64,000 bases of DNA from Monilinia fructicola (GCA_008692225.1 VICG01000011.1:2271010-2335009), one strand, 5' to 3'. Shown: positions 35,911 to 48,878, counted from the stretch's first letter. The notes: generated by a model from the sequence alone, not told the origin. Numbers and translations are program-made.

Positions 35911-37415
35911 ATCAATCACAGACAGAGCAGAAACCAGCCATGACTACAATTCGAGGTTTTCATACTCCGGCCGCTTCAGGAGATGAAGATTCGGATCATG
36001 GCTGTCATACTCCAGCAAGATACAACCCAAGAATCAATGATGTAATTAGCGCAAATTGCAGCCCTTCATTGAAACCATTCAAATCTCCAGGAATGGGAGG
36101 TATTAGTAGATTGAAGTTACAACTCGATACCTTGAATTTGGAAAACGACTCCAGAACAAATTCCATGGTGCAGAACCAATTCCAGTCGCAACCACAAAGC
36201 AGCACGGCAACAACATCCGATGACATGAGTGATGATGAACAATCCGATACTACCACTTATGAGATTCCTTTGGAACATGACTTCGTTAGCGAAAGTGTAC
36301 GTGAAAAACCGATGTTCGGGGCGATTGAAGGAGGATTGGTCCAGGATAATATCGCGAGAAAAATGGCCGCAGACGACTTCGAGCCTTTACGGTGTTTGGG
36401 AAAGGGAACATTTGGGACTGTCATTTTGGTCAAGCAGCGTACAACCGGAAAATTATTCGCCCAAAAACAATTCAAAAAGGCTTCCTTGACGGTACATAAG
36501 AGATTGGTGGAGCAGACGAAGACGGAGAGAAATATTCTGGAAAGTGTTAATCGACATCCCTTCGTCGTCAAATTATTTTACGCATTCCAGGACCAAGAGA
36601 AATTATACTTGATCTTGGAATATGCTCCAGGGGGGGAATTGTTCACCCCTCTGAAGGAAGAGCGTATGTTTCCTGAAGAAACTGCATCATTTTATATGGC
36701 AGAAATGGTTTTAGCTTTGGAGCATCTTCATCATAACCTTGGAGTTGTATATCGCGATCTCAAACCCGAAAACTGTCTCTTGGATGCGGAAGGGCATTTA
36801 CTGCTTACTGATTTCGGACTGAGCAAAGTCGCCGTTGATGAAAATGATAAATGCAATTCCATGTTGGGTACCGTCGAATATATGGCACCTGAAATCATTC
36901 TCGGACAAAAGTACGGCAAGGCCGTCGATTGGTGGTCTTTGGGTGCTCTTGGGTACGATATGTTGACTGGTAGTCCACCATTTTCAGGTCAAAATACGGC
37001 GAAAATTTACGAAAAGATTACAAAGCAAAAGCCTGTCATGCATTTTTTCTTGGGGCCAGATGCCAAAGATTTGTTGACTCGTCTTCTTCGCAAAGAACCA
37101 AATAAAAGACTTGGGGCTCACATGCCTAAGGATATGGTCACTATTAAGAAACATCGATTCTTTCGACGGATCAATTGGCAGAAACTTGCAAAGAGAGAAG
37201 TTGAGCCACCAATCAAACCATTCATCACCGATCCGGAACTCGCGGAAAACTTTGACAGAGAGTTCACCGAGCTTTCTTTGAGTCCTGTACTTACTAATCA
37301 TCATGGTGTACCATGGAGTGCGACTTCCACGAATGAGAATAATCCTTTCGGTGGATTCAGTTATGTTGCAAGTCAAAGTTTGTTGAATTCGAACGGTTTT
37401 TTAGAGACTGACTAG
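35907..37415 (+). CDS. AGC-family protein kinase, S6K/Psk1-like
   Basis: Single exon, 502 aa. A 150-residue Ser/Thr-rich N-terminal region precedes a complete kinase domain: glycine loop LGKGTFGTV (from about residue 160), catalytic Lys in FAQKQFKKA, YRDLKPENCLLD (Asp near 283), DFGLSKVAV (about 302), activation loop CNSMLGTVEYMAPE with the PDK1-type Ser/Thr, and DWWSLGALGYDMLTGSPPF. The AGC C-terminal tail follows: PFITDPELAENFD, a turn-motif segment near SLSPV, and a hydrophobic motif FGGFSYV with the TORC1-type phosphosite. This matches S6-kinase-like kinases of the Psk1/Sck group that act downstream of TOR in nutrient signalling; the exact paralogue is not certain. All catalytic residues are present, so it should be active. 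Confidence 0.93.
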   Translation: MNQSQTEQKPAMTTIRGFHTPAASGDEDSDHGCHTPARYNPRINDVISANCSPSLKPFKSPGMGGISRLKLQLDTLNLENDSRTNSMVQNQFQSQPQSSTATTSDDMSDDEQSDTTTYEIPLEHDFVSESVREKPMFGAIEGGLVQDNIARKMAADDFEPLRCLGKGTFGTVILVKQRTTGKLFAQKQFKKASLTVHKRLVEQTKTERNILESVNRHPFVVKLFYAFQDQEKLYLILEYAPGGELFTPLKEERMFPEETASFYMAEMVLALEHLHHNLGVVYRDLKPENCLLDAEGHLLLTDFGLSKVAVDENDKCNSMLGTVEYMAPEIILGQKYGKAVDWWSLGALGYDMLTGSPPFSGQNTAKIYEKITKQKPVMHFFLGPDAKDLLTRLLRKEPNKRLGAHMPKDMVTIKKHRFFRRINWQKLAKREVEPPIKPFITDPELAENFDREFTELSLSPVLTNHHGVPWSATSTNENNPFGGFSYVASQSLLNSNGFLETD

Positions 37416-38205
37416 AATATAACTATAGGATGGATCGGCGTGATCGTGATATGTTGTGGTGGCATGGAGATCATCTTATGTTCTACCGCGAGATATCTTC
37501 CGCAAGGTATCTTTCGCGATGGTCTGGTATTTCGTATTGGGAGTTGTCTTGAGACTGTTCACAGGTTTTATGCGTTTATTGGGTATTCTGGATTACAGAG
37601 GGTATAAACTAGACCTTGGTCAAATTGGTAGATTGTATATATCTTATTGGCGTTGTTATTACGGGTAGACGGTCAGGATACGGGGAAAAGTTGATGGTCA
37701 AAATGGATCTTATTGTTCAAGGAGATTGGGGCTTTCTCAAATTAATTCTACAAAATTCGCGGTGTCGGTATCGGTATTTGGGTATAGGACACGATGAAGG
37801 ATTGATAATGATTTCGTATTGTCTCTCTCTTCATCGATTCTCTCTCCATCGATTACTCGAGTAAATGTTGTTTAACAATCATTCCAATGATCCCTGTCAC
37901 GTGAGTCTCCGCATTATATCACCTAGAACCAAGCAACTCGACATTTCCAATGATTACTAGATATGCGAATTCTAACCTGAGCCGAAATGATTCTCTCTTG
38001 TGTTTCCGAGGTTTCCAAGCTAAGTACGTTCGTCTGAAACGGGTTAGATGTGAACTATTTGCCTATTATCGCAACAAAAGCAATTTTGACTTTCGGATGT
38101 TCAATTTCCATAACGTCATCACTTTTTCGACCTCAATCCCAAGTCCGAAAGATTAACGTCAATTTTCTATAACACGATCGATACCACCTCCACAAAACGT
38201 CAAAG
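37416..38205. other. Kinase 3' region and next promoter
   Basis: About 790 bp. The first part is probably the 3' untranslated region of the kinase; the ORFs at 37456-37864 are overlapping and not protein-like. CACGTGA at 37899-37905 is an E-box-like word (CACGTG) before the next gene. Confidence 0.4.
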
Positions 38206-39214
38206 ATGGTGAGTACCTAGTAAATGTTGTAGATATCTCAGTTTCTTCTAATAAAGTCAGGGAGGAGGTGCTGATTTGCCCCGTCAGTCAAAAGACTCAA
38301 AATCAACGGTCGATATTCTCATCCTCGGCGCCGGCTGGACATCAACTTTTCTCATCCCACTTCTTCAACAAAAGGGAATAAAGTACGCCTCGACGACGAC
38401 TACCGGTCGCGATGGAACTTACAAATTTCGTTTCGACCCAGAAGGCGGCGATGAAAATCGAAAACAACTTCGTCACCTTCCTACCGCGAAAAGTATTTTG
38501 ATTACTTTTCCTTTGAAGGGGGAAGGACAATCAAGATCGCTTGTTGAGCAGTATTCCGATACACATTCTATCGATTCTTTGGGAGATTCTGGACATTCAT
38601 CATCTTTTCAATTTATTCAACTGGGAAGTACAGGAATATTCACCGTTCCAGGTCAAAGCACATGGGTAACTCGTCACTCATTGTATGATGTTTCTAATGA
38701 CCGAGCAATTGCTGAAGATGAGCTTCTCCAATTGGGTGGATGTGTCCTCAATTTAAGTGGATTATGGGGTGGCGAACGAAATCCAAAGCATTGGATTGAG
38801 CGTGTAGCCGGTACAAAGGAAATGTTGAGTGGTAAAAAGAGTCTGCATATGGTACATGGTCTCGATGTTTCAAGAGGTGTGGTAGGTGTTATTGGAAATT
38901 GGGAGAAGGCGAGGGGCCAAAGATTTGTGAGTCGGGGAAATTCTTGTTTTGTTCACTACTAATATTAGCATCAGATGTTGACTGATCTCATGGTTTATGA
39001 TTGGTGGTCATTGATCTTGGGCTATGCAGGCGAACTTGATGAGGAGAATGGCGATGGAAAGATGGAGGGTAGGCAAATTAAGTGGATTGGTGAGCTGATG
39101 AAAGAAAACGATGTAAGAGCCTTACCAAGATCATCAGAGGACTTGGGACGTTGTTATGACTCGAGAGAATTCTGGGATACTTTTGGAGTCATGCCTGTGA
39201 GATCAAGGGTCTAA
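38206..39214 (+). CDS. NAD(P)-binding Rossmann-fold protein (YeeZ-like)
   Basis: Three exons: 38206-38208, 38261-38926, 38969-39214; introns 52 and 42 bp; in phase, 304 aa. The first exon is just the ATG, spliced by GTGAGT to GGAGGAGGTGCTG, giving MGGGADLPRQSKDSK; no other in-frame ATG lies ahead of the Rossmann motif, so this split start is needed. The motif DILILGAGWTSTFLIPLL (residues 19-36) binds the dinucleotide. A Ser/Thr-Gly stretch and LSGLWGGERNPKHW follow, as in sugar-nucleotide epimerase-like oxidoreductases of unknown substrate. The second intron at 42 bp is near the lower size limit, but the join QRFHQMLTDLMVYDWW reads well. Confidence 0.8.
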
Positions 39215-40539
39215 TCCTTTTGGTAGTCTGAGTGAGGCTTTGCGATTCAACTATGTTTTGGTCGTGGTTCAAATAGCGAGGAGATATATAAATATAAGCA
39301 CCGTAATATATCTACAATCTTCTGGCTCTGTTTTGCAAGAACCATACTGTAAATAGGGATGATGAGAAATCAAAATGGACAAGTTGATCAGCTAGTGTTG
39401 GTTATCCCCATTTTTTATATTGTTTCAAGCGTAGCAGGAGCAGTATTCAGCCTGTTAAATCAAATCTGATCTGACCTTGATTTAAATGATATTTACAGTT
39501 GCTGATCCCTCAATACCCTCACTTATAATGTATGAATGATACGTGTCAATCCTGATTCAAGTGAAGTCATCGTTCTATGATATTGATGGCCGTCAATGTT
39601 AGTGACAAAGACCAAATCATCGTCAAATGGTCTATCCTCTCTAATGTATCAATGATCAAGTACATTTCATCTTCCTACTTAATTTACAGACCATACTGAT
39701 CATCGAAGTCTTTCGTTGTTGCTCCTATAGGTCCGCCATCATAATCTTCTTGGTCTACGGTCTGTCCGAACGACAGACTGAGGAAGATTCTTGGCATATC
39801 TGATCCTAAACAACAACTATAACCTATTTCCAACTCGAAGTCTGAACCAGTGAAATGATAACCAGGCGTTTCCAGTCTGTCAGACCCAAATGAACTCAAT
39901 ATCGTTATCCCGTCAAACTGCCTGTGAAGTCTACTGCCCTACTTTCCACCCACCAATTTGTACCAAATGCAGCTATTTTGAACTCCCCATAAGTCAAACA
40001 TTTATTCCATGGAAAATTGATGTGCGTAGCAATATAGTGATAATTTTTACTCAAAGTGTCATTGATCATGATAAAAAAGGGTATTAGCTTGTTCTATTCA
40101 AGTATTTAAGATCTTAGCAACTTCATATAATAGTCAGGGTTTGTGGCTTTGAAAAAGGTTATAATGTTTTTATTAATCGTCTTTCCCTTCTTTCCTTAGA
40201 TAATTAAATATATCCTTGTTGAAAATGTATAACTTTACTGATATCCAAGGGCTGAAACTACCACATTTCATTTGTAAAGTCTCTGTTGGTATAAACTTGG
40301 TCAGTTAAAGTGTAAGTACTTAATTCTTGTGTTATATCATCGATGTTATTCTCTTTGTAATCTATGGAATGGAGGACGACTTTATAGACGTCCTCGAGGT
40401 GCTGGTTTGCCCAATACGGTTAGACGTGTTATTCGTACAGCAACCCAATATCACATGATCCATTTCCCGACAGTCTCAATATTGCTAGAGCATACTCAGA
40501 ACAAACCGCATTCCATCCCATTTCGGGAACCATCTTCCC
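39215..40539. other. Intergenic between convergent genes
   Basis: About 1.3 kb, moderately AT-rich, between the Rossmann-fold gene (plus) and a P450 gene (minus), whose 3' ends face each other. No gene or repeat that I can support. Confidence 0.5.
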
Positions 40540-42282
40540 TTATATCAGCTGCAATCTTTCCTCAGCTCGGCGTCTCTTCACAAGGAACTCGCCCTCCGGA
40601 TTCGGAAATATGAACTCATGCGCGAAGAGATTCGCCGGTCGGGTTTGGCCATCTTTTAATTTGAAGTCATAATCCATAATGAGTCGCACCAAGACAATCT
40701 TGATCTCCAACGCAGCAAAAAAGCGGCCAGGGCATGCATATTTTCCATGGCCAAAGTTAAGATTTGTCGCTTCTGTCGTGGCAAACTGGTGGAGATGTCC
40801 TTCATCTTCTCGTTGGCGCATTTTGTAGTATCGAAATCCGTCGAAAACTGAGGGGTCGGGTGTTACTGCCTCGTCATTCTGGATGGCTGTCACTGGCATG
40901 CATATGTGACTTCCTTTGTAAAGTATTGTGCCATCATTAAGAGTATGGTTTTTGAGCAAAATACGATGGTATGAGAGTTGGGTAGGCGGGTTTAGACGTT
41001 GGGATTCTTTCATGAATGAATCGAGGAGGCGAAGTTTAGAGAATGCGGTCTTTTTCCATTCCATCCACGGACCATCTGTGTTGATCACCTGTTTTATTTC
41101 TTCTCGAAGATCTTCGATATATGCAGGGTGAGAGGCGAGATCATATAGAACATGAACAGCGTTCATTTGAGAAGTGTGGATAGAGGCTAAAGACATAATG
41201 ACTTCGAGGTGAGCTAGGTCGGCCGGTTGTTTTTCGTTATCTTTGCCAATCTCGATCATCCATGACAAAATGTTACGGTGCTCGTCGCTGCCCTGTTTCC
41301 CTGCATTGATTTCTTGCTGGCGTCGTTTTACCTCGGGAATAAGAAGTCGTTTGGCTTGTCGTACATATGCAGATCCTCTCCAAGCGCTCGGTAAGACCAT
41401 GCTGATGAAGCCATGAAGCCATATGGGGAAGAGTCTTAGGATGACTAAAGATACGAAAACTAGACTACTCATTAGCATCGTTTATGCAAATCTTGGTTTT
41501 TATACACTGACCATTTTCTGTGAACTGGGTAGAGATTTCCAGCCATTGTTCATTGCGGCATAGAGGGGTGCCTAAAAACACTCTTGCGCTCAATCTGGAA
41601 ACCAGTCGCAGTATTGTGTGATATGGCTTGATAGTTATCCACTCATCTATTGGAGTCTGTCAGAGCCATGAAAATGCAACAGAAGATGTACGGACCTTCG
41701 TTGTTTGGGAAGTCATATTGTAATGCATGATTTAGTTCCTCTTGCATTGGAGCAGTGAGGGATCCCAGGCTCGGTGTGACTTTCTCTTGTAGAGTTCGGA
41801 AGTGCAAGTTGTTTCTTAATATCACGTCCATGTTTGTATGGCGACCCATGAGATTATGGACATGGGCAAGAGTTGGGCTTGCAACCGTGTTTGGTAGATT
41901 GCGCAATTCATTTACATATTTTGCGGGAAGCACAAGCATCTCTGCATCAGCTCGGATGAACTTGAAGGTGGTGTGTTTGAACTATATCGATCAGTTATGA
42001 TAATTTATGTGTAAGAACTCAACTTACTCTAGCGTATCCATTGCCTAGGACTTCTCCAGCGTGGCGGAAGAATCGAAGGTTAGTGACAAATTGTGGTTCA
42101 AAAGCGAAACGTCTTCCCACTAGCGGAACCTTTGCTGCTCTCAAGTGCTGGGCCAATGCAGATACTGTGTAGAGAATCACGACGACAGTTGCCAAAAATG
42201 GCCATTGGTGTTCTTGCACTTGAGCAGCCATTTCGTCGAACTTTATCATCATGTCGGCCAAATCGCGCAACGAAGAATGCAT
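40540..42282 (-). CDS. Cytochrome P450 monooxygenase, ent-kaurene-oxidase/CYP68-CYP503-like
   Basis: Four exons: 42282-42028, 41981-41696, 41646-41512, 41459-40540; introns 46, 49 and 52 bp; in phase, 531 aa. An N-terminal anchor (WPFLATVVVILYTVSAL, residues about 27-43) places it on the endoplasmic reticulum. Seen: I-helix SIHTSQMNAVH in place of the usual AGxxT, which is typical of the fungal kaurene-oxidase/gibberellin P450 branch; ExxR within MKESQRLNPP; haem-binding NFGHGKYACPGRFFA (Cys near 466). Known members oxidise diterpenes such as ent-kaurene, and the broken diterpene cyclase 12 kb away makes a diterpenoid substrate attractive, but this is inference. Exon 4 could also begin 15 nt downstream (acceptor TTTAG) in the same frame. 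It diverges from the second P450. Confidence 0.88.
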
Positions 42283-42747
42283 CTTAGGACAGAAAATACA
42301 TAAAGTGAAGAAGTAGGACGGGCCCTTTTAAGATCGGGGACTAAGTCAACTAATCTTCTTTTCGGCCACCCCCCATTTCGGACACTTTCAACACTACAAA
42401 CAGCCATTCTTCGTATTTATAACCCTATCAATATTAGTTATCATTACATGGAATCCTAAGAAGTTTTATGATTTTCTATATGGAATTTTCGATTCTTAAT
42501 TCATATATATATTTTATATGGAATTAAAGCTTTCTAAAATATTAATTATTTCTTAATAAAAATACTAGAAAATAAATTATATATTTTAATAAGATTTTAA
42601 CATTGTTTTGAACTTAATAAATTACTTTAATCTTAATATCTCACTTGCTAAGGTACGTTTTATTATTATTATTAGAAATACGTAGACTACATCGCCTAGT
42701 TATATAGTAATCTTACCTATCTATATAAAGAGATTTAGCTCTTTATA

Positions 42748-42778
<31 letters not shown>

Positions 42779-44741
42779 AGAACATACTACTTTTTATATA
42801 TAACTTATTATTTACTTTTAATAAGTATAACCTATACCTACTATACTATTCCCTACTCGTTACTATATTATAGTTGAATTATAATATATATAATTATAAT
42901 CTATAAAATCTAAGAATTATTTAAAAGAATAAAGATTGTCTCTAATTATTAATATTTAGATTTTATAAATACTTTCTTAAGGTTTTAATTTTATATAGGA
43001 TTTATAGATATATATAAATTAGAAACTTTAATCTCTTATTAAATGTTTATAAAAAGATCGTAAAGGTTGAAATGTTTTTTGTACTAACTAATAATTTTAT
43101 AATAAGTTCATATACTTCAGATCGTAATTAAATATATTCATTTGCTATAAAGTGATTAGTAGACCGTGGTAGTTGACTTAAGCTCTTTACTGAATCCCCA
43201 AAAGGTTAAGATGATACGGCCATCCACAAGGCCCATTTTCACAATGCCGAAGATAAGAACAGGACACAGCACGAAATGGAACACACTAGCATGAATTGCT
43301 TCAGGAATCCGAGTTGCGCCATTTTCTGACAGTTATGGAGTATCTGAAATGTATATCGCCACTCACACTCATTGAACTACTTACTACACGCCAATGCTAC
43401 CAGCCACGGGGGAAAACAAAGACGGACAAATTCGCGGTCGCTAGCAGCAGTTAACCTGCCCGTGGACCCTTTAGAAATTTGTCAGATGCTAACGCATTAC
43501 TCTTCTACTACGACTGATAACACTCATCTTTGAAACTAAAACGATCGGTGTTACCTAACACGAAGATGGAACCGGTATGTGTGATTGAATTTGTTGATGA
43601 TACCTAGGTAGCGCGTATTATTCCTGAAATACTAGCGGACGGGGTGGTGAGATTATAGTCCCGGGTTTTCTGCAGTGGCATCCACCATCATCTTACAGTA
43701 AGCTTCGAATTGGCGAGGTTGGGCCGCAATATATTCGGCATATAATATGTCCGAAAATTCTTTATCTCATATCCTACTGTTCTATGTGTTCATGGTGCTA
43801 TTCGTATCCAACCTTGATGAGACGAGCAAGCCAATCGGCATTGTATGTAGTAAAATGGGGGGTGGGTTAAGGTATACGTGAAGCTCGTCATTACAGAGTA
43901 GACTTTGTTGAGGATACCAAGGAATTTAAAAGTACAGCAGTCGAGCTAGAATTCCGGAGAACTACTGATCTTATACCTCCAACTGTTGAAAAACACCGCA
44001 GCTTGACATCTCTTGCATCGCCGGGTACTTTGTGTTGCGGCTCAGCGCATAGCACGCTGCACGCTGCACGCTGCACTCGTATAGATACTAGATAGCTATG
44101 TTTCAACCCTCCTTAGCTGGATTTCAGAATCAATGAATGATCTTACACCTGCTAATTCTATTACTTTATCGATTGTTCAGTTTGAATGTAAGTTACGACT
44201 AGTCTGACAAGTGCAGCTTACATGGTCTTGTGGATTCGTCGATCACAAAAATAAATGTGCAGATTTCTGTGGCGGTAGTGGTGTGCCATCTGTATGTAGA
44301 GTCTAGACGGAACTGCGTGCAAGGCTCTAATGAAGACAAGATCATTCATTTGAAAGTCGATCTCGTTTATCTTGACCAAGCCGGTTGGCTGCATCAATTC
44401 ATATGCAACTCTAGTGGGTTAGGCTAAGTGTGCTACAGTACAGTAAGCGCTGAGCCGCAATATAAAAATACCCTGCGATGCAGAGAGAGTTATCCCCAAC
44501 TTAGATATGCATACCAATGGTATCCTTGCAATTGTCGTTTGACCAACTGTTTGAAAAGAAATCATGCTTTTATTCGCATACCCCCCTAAATATGCCCGTT
44601 GCTAACTTTCGCTCACGGTTCAATGTGCTAGAGGTCACATATGCATGGGCATTCTACATAGCTTTCTTGCCTTCCACTCTTAGGAAAAATGTCAGCTCAG
44701 TAATGTTTGCTCTCTTAGAGATATCCTCAAATTGTTGAATT
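42283..44741. other. AT-rich spacer between two divergent P450 genes
   Basis: Contains an AT-rich block (42420-43150) inside a possible small inverted-repeat element (42344-43178), a (TA)n run at about 42751-42778, and a CACGCTG triplet repeat at 44053-44075. Both P450 promoters must lie in this 2.46-kb stretch. No gene is seen. Confidence 0.5.
42344..43178. mobile_element. Possible short inverted-repeat element, 835 bp, RIP-eroded interior
   Basis: AGTCAACTA at 42344 is repeated in inverse at 43170-43178, each next to a TA that would be the target duplication. Only 9 bp of terminal repeat (11 with TA) match, then the ends diverge. The middle 700 bp is AT-rich and ORF-free. The pattern resembles the two better elements at 28-31.7 kb, but the short match could be chance. 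Confidence 0.35.
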
Positions 44742-46546
44742 ATGGTTTCCACTATCGTATTCTCTACGATCGCGGTCGTAAGTGCTTTCTTGTTTTTCCA
44801 ATATCGAAATCTACAGCGGCGCATTGAAGAAGCCAAAAAGTCAGGCTTCAAATATGCTATTTCTCCGTAAGTTTTACCCTACAACGTCATAGGACTTACT
44901 CGCTGAGGAATTCTTATGTAGAGTATACTTTCAATCTATACCATGGATCCTCCTTCAGAATATCTTCATACCATTCCTTTCCAGACTTCCGAGCGTTTGG
45001 ACTCAGTCATGGCTCCCGCTTTCGAAATGGGGCGAGACTTGGCATGAAGGCTATGAGCCCTTCAGAAGAATGAATGATGATACCATAATGATAGTTTCCG
45101 CGGGGGGTAATATACTCTGGACATGCGATCCTGAAGTTATCATGCAGGTGTCTACCCGTCGCAACGATTTTGTTAAGCCAACTGAAATGCTTGACATGCT
45201 CAACATTTACGGGCCCACCATTACTGCAGCTGAAGGGGAAGAGCATCGCGTTTTCAAAAAAGTCGCTTCGCCATCCTTCAATGACAAGAACTTTCAGTCT
45301 GTTTGGACAGGTGCTATCGAGCAAACAGAGATGATGATGCAAAAGTGGCTCGGTAATGGTGGCTTGATTTCCAATCTCAATGGCGATGCCGCAAAGCTCG
45401 CTTTGCATGTCATCAGCAAGGTGTTCTTCGGAAAGACAATCACGTGGGCAGAGGATGATACAAAGCCCAGTCCAGGGCATACTTTGAGTTATGAACGCGC
45501 AATAAGCACAGTCTTCGAGTACAACAGTACTATCTTTCTAACCCCTCGCCCCATTCTTAGTAAGTCGTTCTGGTATCTCTACTTTACCCCTACATGCTAA
45601 TTAAGTTGTAAAAGATTATTCCCCCTTGAAGATTCACAAAACTGCGAAGGAGGCTTTCGTAGAATGGGGAAAATATATGGAAGAGATGCGTGACAGCACC
45701 GCTAAACATCTTCAAACTCATGATTTGAAAGAGGATGGGACTCTTCTAGAACACTTTGTGAAGGCTGGTACTCCTGGGCTTAACAGTCCAGACTTGTCGA
45801 TCCCTGAGACTGCAATTCTCGGCAACATTTTTATCTTCATTCTTGCTGGTCACGAAACTAGCGCTAATATCTTCACGTTCGCCGTAATGCTTCTGGCATG
45901 CAATCCAGACTTTCAATCGTCTTTACAAGCCGAAATTACTACTCTCGTTGGTGGTCGTAAAGCAAGTCAGTGGTCCTACAAAGCGGACTTTTCCAAACTC
46001 ATGAATGGCCATATCGGAGCGCTGATGAAAGAAACCCTTCGACTTTATACAGTCCTTCCATTTCTACCCAAGGTCAACAAAACTCAAGAGCAGGTATTGA
46101 AAATAGGAAACCAAACCCATATTTTGCCCCGCGACACGCTTGTCATGATCAACACAAGCGCAACCCATCGCAATCCCAAATACTGGTCAGGGATCCGGAA
46201 AAGAGCTGGAGATGGGCCGCCATACCCATTGTCCGATTTTCATCCAGAACGCTGGCTCCAGTCATCGAATTCAAAAACTACATACAATCCTCCTGAAGGA
46301 GCTTATATTCCATTCGCTGAGGGCTATCGTTCTTGTCCAGGACAACGATTCGCCCAGGCAGAATTTTGTGCGGCTATTGCTCGCTTGTTCAGTGAATTTG
46401 ATGTAGAACTGGTTTGCAAACCTGGAGAAGATTATGCGACTACTCTTGAGAAGGTAGAACAACAAATGTCGAATGGTACATCATTCGAGATGGGCTTAAA
46501 AATGAAACAGCCGGTGCCATTGAAAATTGTCAGAAGGAAAGCTTAA
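44742..46546 (+). CDS. Cytochrome P450 monooxygenase (second, AGHET type)
   Basis: Three exons: 44742-44866, 44922-45559, 45615-46546; two 55-bp introns; in phase, 564 aa. N-terminal membrane anchor (VFSTIAVVSAFLFFQY), then I-helix ILAGHETSANIF (near residue 331), ExxR in KETLRLY (near 392), the PERF-like segment FHPERWL, and haem-binding PFAEGYRSCPGQRFAQ (Cys near 494). All P450 hallmarks are present, so it should be functional. It is clearly from a different family than the KO-like P450 on the other side of the divergent promoter region. Its substrate is unknown; the neighbourhood suggests secondary metabolism, possibly terpenoid. Confidence 0.92.
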
Positions 46547-47222
46547 TTTCCGAGCCCGTTTATCATGGGGCTAGCAAGGAGACTAAATGTATGCAGAACA
46601 GTATCTAAATTCGAGTTCTGCAATGATTAGGTATACGGAGGATGAAATCATGAAAAGTGAGACTAGCCTATATTCCATTTATATACCCACTATCAATCAA
46701 TCCACTGTAATTCAACAAATCAAGGCTCCGAAAGCTTCAATCATGAATTATACTCCCCCTCCCTTAAATTACCGTTAAGCTTAAAGAATACAGAGTAGAT
46801 CGGTCCTTATAAATCTAGCGAGTAGCATTTATCATTGAAGTTCGATTTTGCCACAAGTCGAGAATAAAAATTTGCTACATGCTATCCTAAATCAACTAAA
46901 AGATCAAAATCTGGCCTATGCAGAGGATTTCAACTATTCAGGTGAAGCATACCAGGGAGAATCCATCAATTAACGTTTCCTTGGGGAAGGAGGAGCAAAA
47001 GCCTAATCTTGCATTTCTAAGACCCCCGGCCTTATAGGCTTGAAATACAGTACTGTACTGTAAATTTGTAGGGCTCAACCGAAGCCTAAATCAAATCTAT
47101 ACATAGCGTTGTCTCACTTTCCGTGATTTTATCCTCCGTAGAAAGTACCCCGTACAGTATAATAGATTACAAGCATTTCTCCAGTCACTCTTCATTTGAT
47201 TTTCGTTTTCAAAGTTTATGAA

Positions 47223-47268
47223 ATAGGCATAGGCATAGGCATAGGCGTGGGCATGGGCATGGGCATAC
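47223..47268. repeat. Hexanucleotide tandem repeat (ATAGGC to ATGGGC)
   Basis: Seven consecutive six-base units; the first four are ATAGGC, the later ones GTGGGC or ATGGGC, a graded minisatellite. Confidence 0.75.
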
Positions 47269-47719
47269 GTTATGAATGTATACAGTAGTAGTATTTTTTG
47301 TTAATAGACGTTTAGCTGTATCTTCATACTTTTCGAATTAGTCAGGTATAAATGGTAACTTTATATTATGGCGGTTAGGTTTGTAGGCCTAGTCTTACAA
47401 ATAGCTTTGGAGGCATGATTAACCCCGTGATCAACACCATTTTGGATTATGTTAGCCTCTTTGGGACAGCCTCCGAGAGGAGGAGGAGTTTGCTGTCTAC
47501 TACAGTATGAATTTCCTTACTCATAACTATTAATATTTATCTAAAGTCTCTACAGGACTGTACAGTAAGTAAGTAATAAGACGTAACTTAAGAAACTACA
47601 AACTTCACAGTGCACAGCATGCGGAAAGGATAGGATTTTATAGTGGAGTGAGTCCCGCTTCAGGGTAAGTCCTGGTGGTTCCTTCATTGTGCAGTAGTAC
47701 GAACCTTTCTCGCTTCTGC

Positions 47720-47755
47720 TTACTGTACTGTACTGTACTATACTGTACAGTACTA
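47720..47755. repeat. TACTGTAC palindrome cluster
   Basis: Overlapping copies of ACTGTACTGTA / TACTGTACAGTA, self-complementary. Related words occur at 3130-3165, 6118-6130, 21445-21458 and 47048-47062. Confidence 0.6.
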
Positions 47756-48136
47756 GTATTATGCGGCCCAACGGCACATCGTTTTTTCTTTGAACCTCTC
47801 CGATTCGCTGCAATTTTACGAGTTGGTATCTCCTAAGCACGCCAAGTGTCAACAAGGCTCATCAGAGGGGGGCCGTTCCAACAAGCAAGCTACTGTGAGG
47901 TCCAGTGTTTGTGAATGGGGCCATGCCATGATCTGGGCCTCTTGCTTACTACCCCTCATTGAACATTGCGTTCAATACCCACCCTGAACACTTGAAATCA
48001 TCGGCAGATAGGAATATTTGGATTGTCGACGCTGCTACCAAAGAATTATATAAAATCCCTGTATCTAGATCAGACTATAGATTAATTTGTTCTATACGAG
48101 TTAGCCTGACTTCTTATCACTCTTAAAGGCAGTAAT

Positions 48137-48443
<307 letters not shown>

Positions 48444-48878
48444 TATAATAATATAATAATAATATAATTAGGTTTTTATTATTTAAAGCGTTTTTATCAA
48501 TAGTATTCTTTGCTTTTATAAATTCATTTAATAGATTTCTTACTCTTCTATAATTATATCTTAAAAAGGCTCTAGATAATTATTCCCAAAGCATTTATTG
48601 GCTTTATAGACTTGATATACTATAGGTTTACAAGTCAGCATCGTATAGGCGGACTTTCATGGATGACTAATGGCAAAATGCAGGACTTCAAAATGCAAGG
48701 AGTTTGACCAAGGCTCGGATGGGTCAAGGACAGGCCGTGGAAATTTGCCAATGACCAGTTTAATTTACGAATATGTCCACGGGTACTCTGTAAGCGCTAC
48801 TTTTGTTAATGTCCGGCGCTGAAAGACATTTCTCGACGAAACCGTATCGGGGAGGTTTGCTATATGCTGTCGAGTTAC

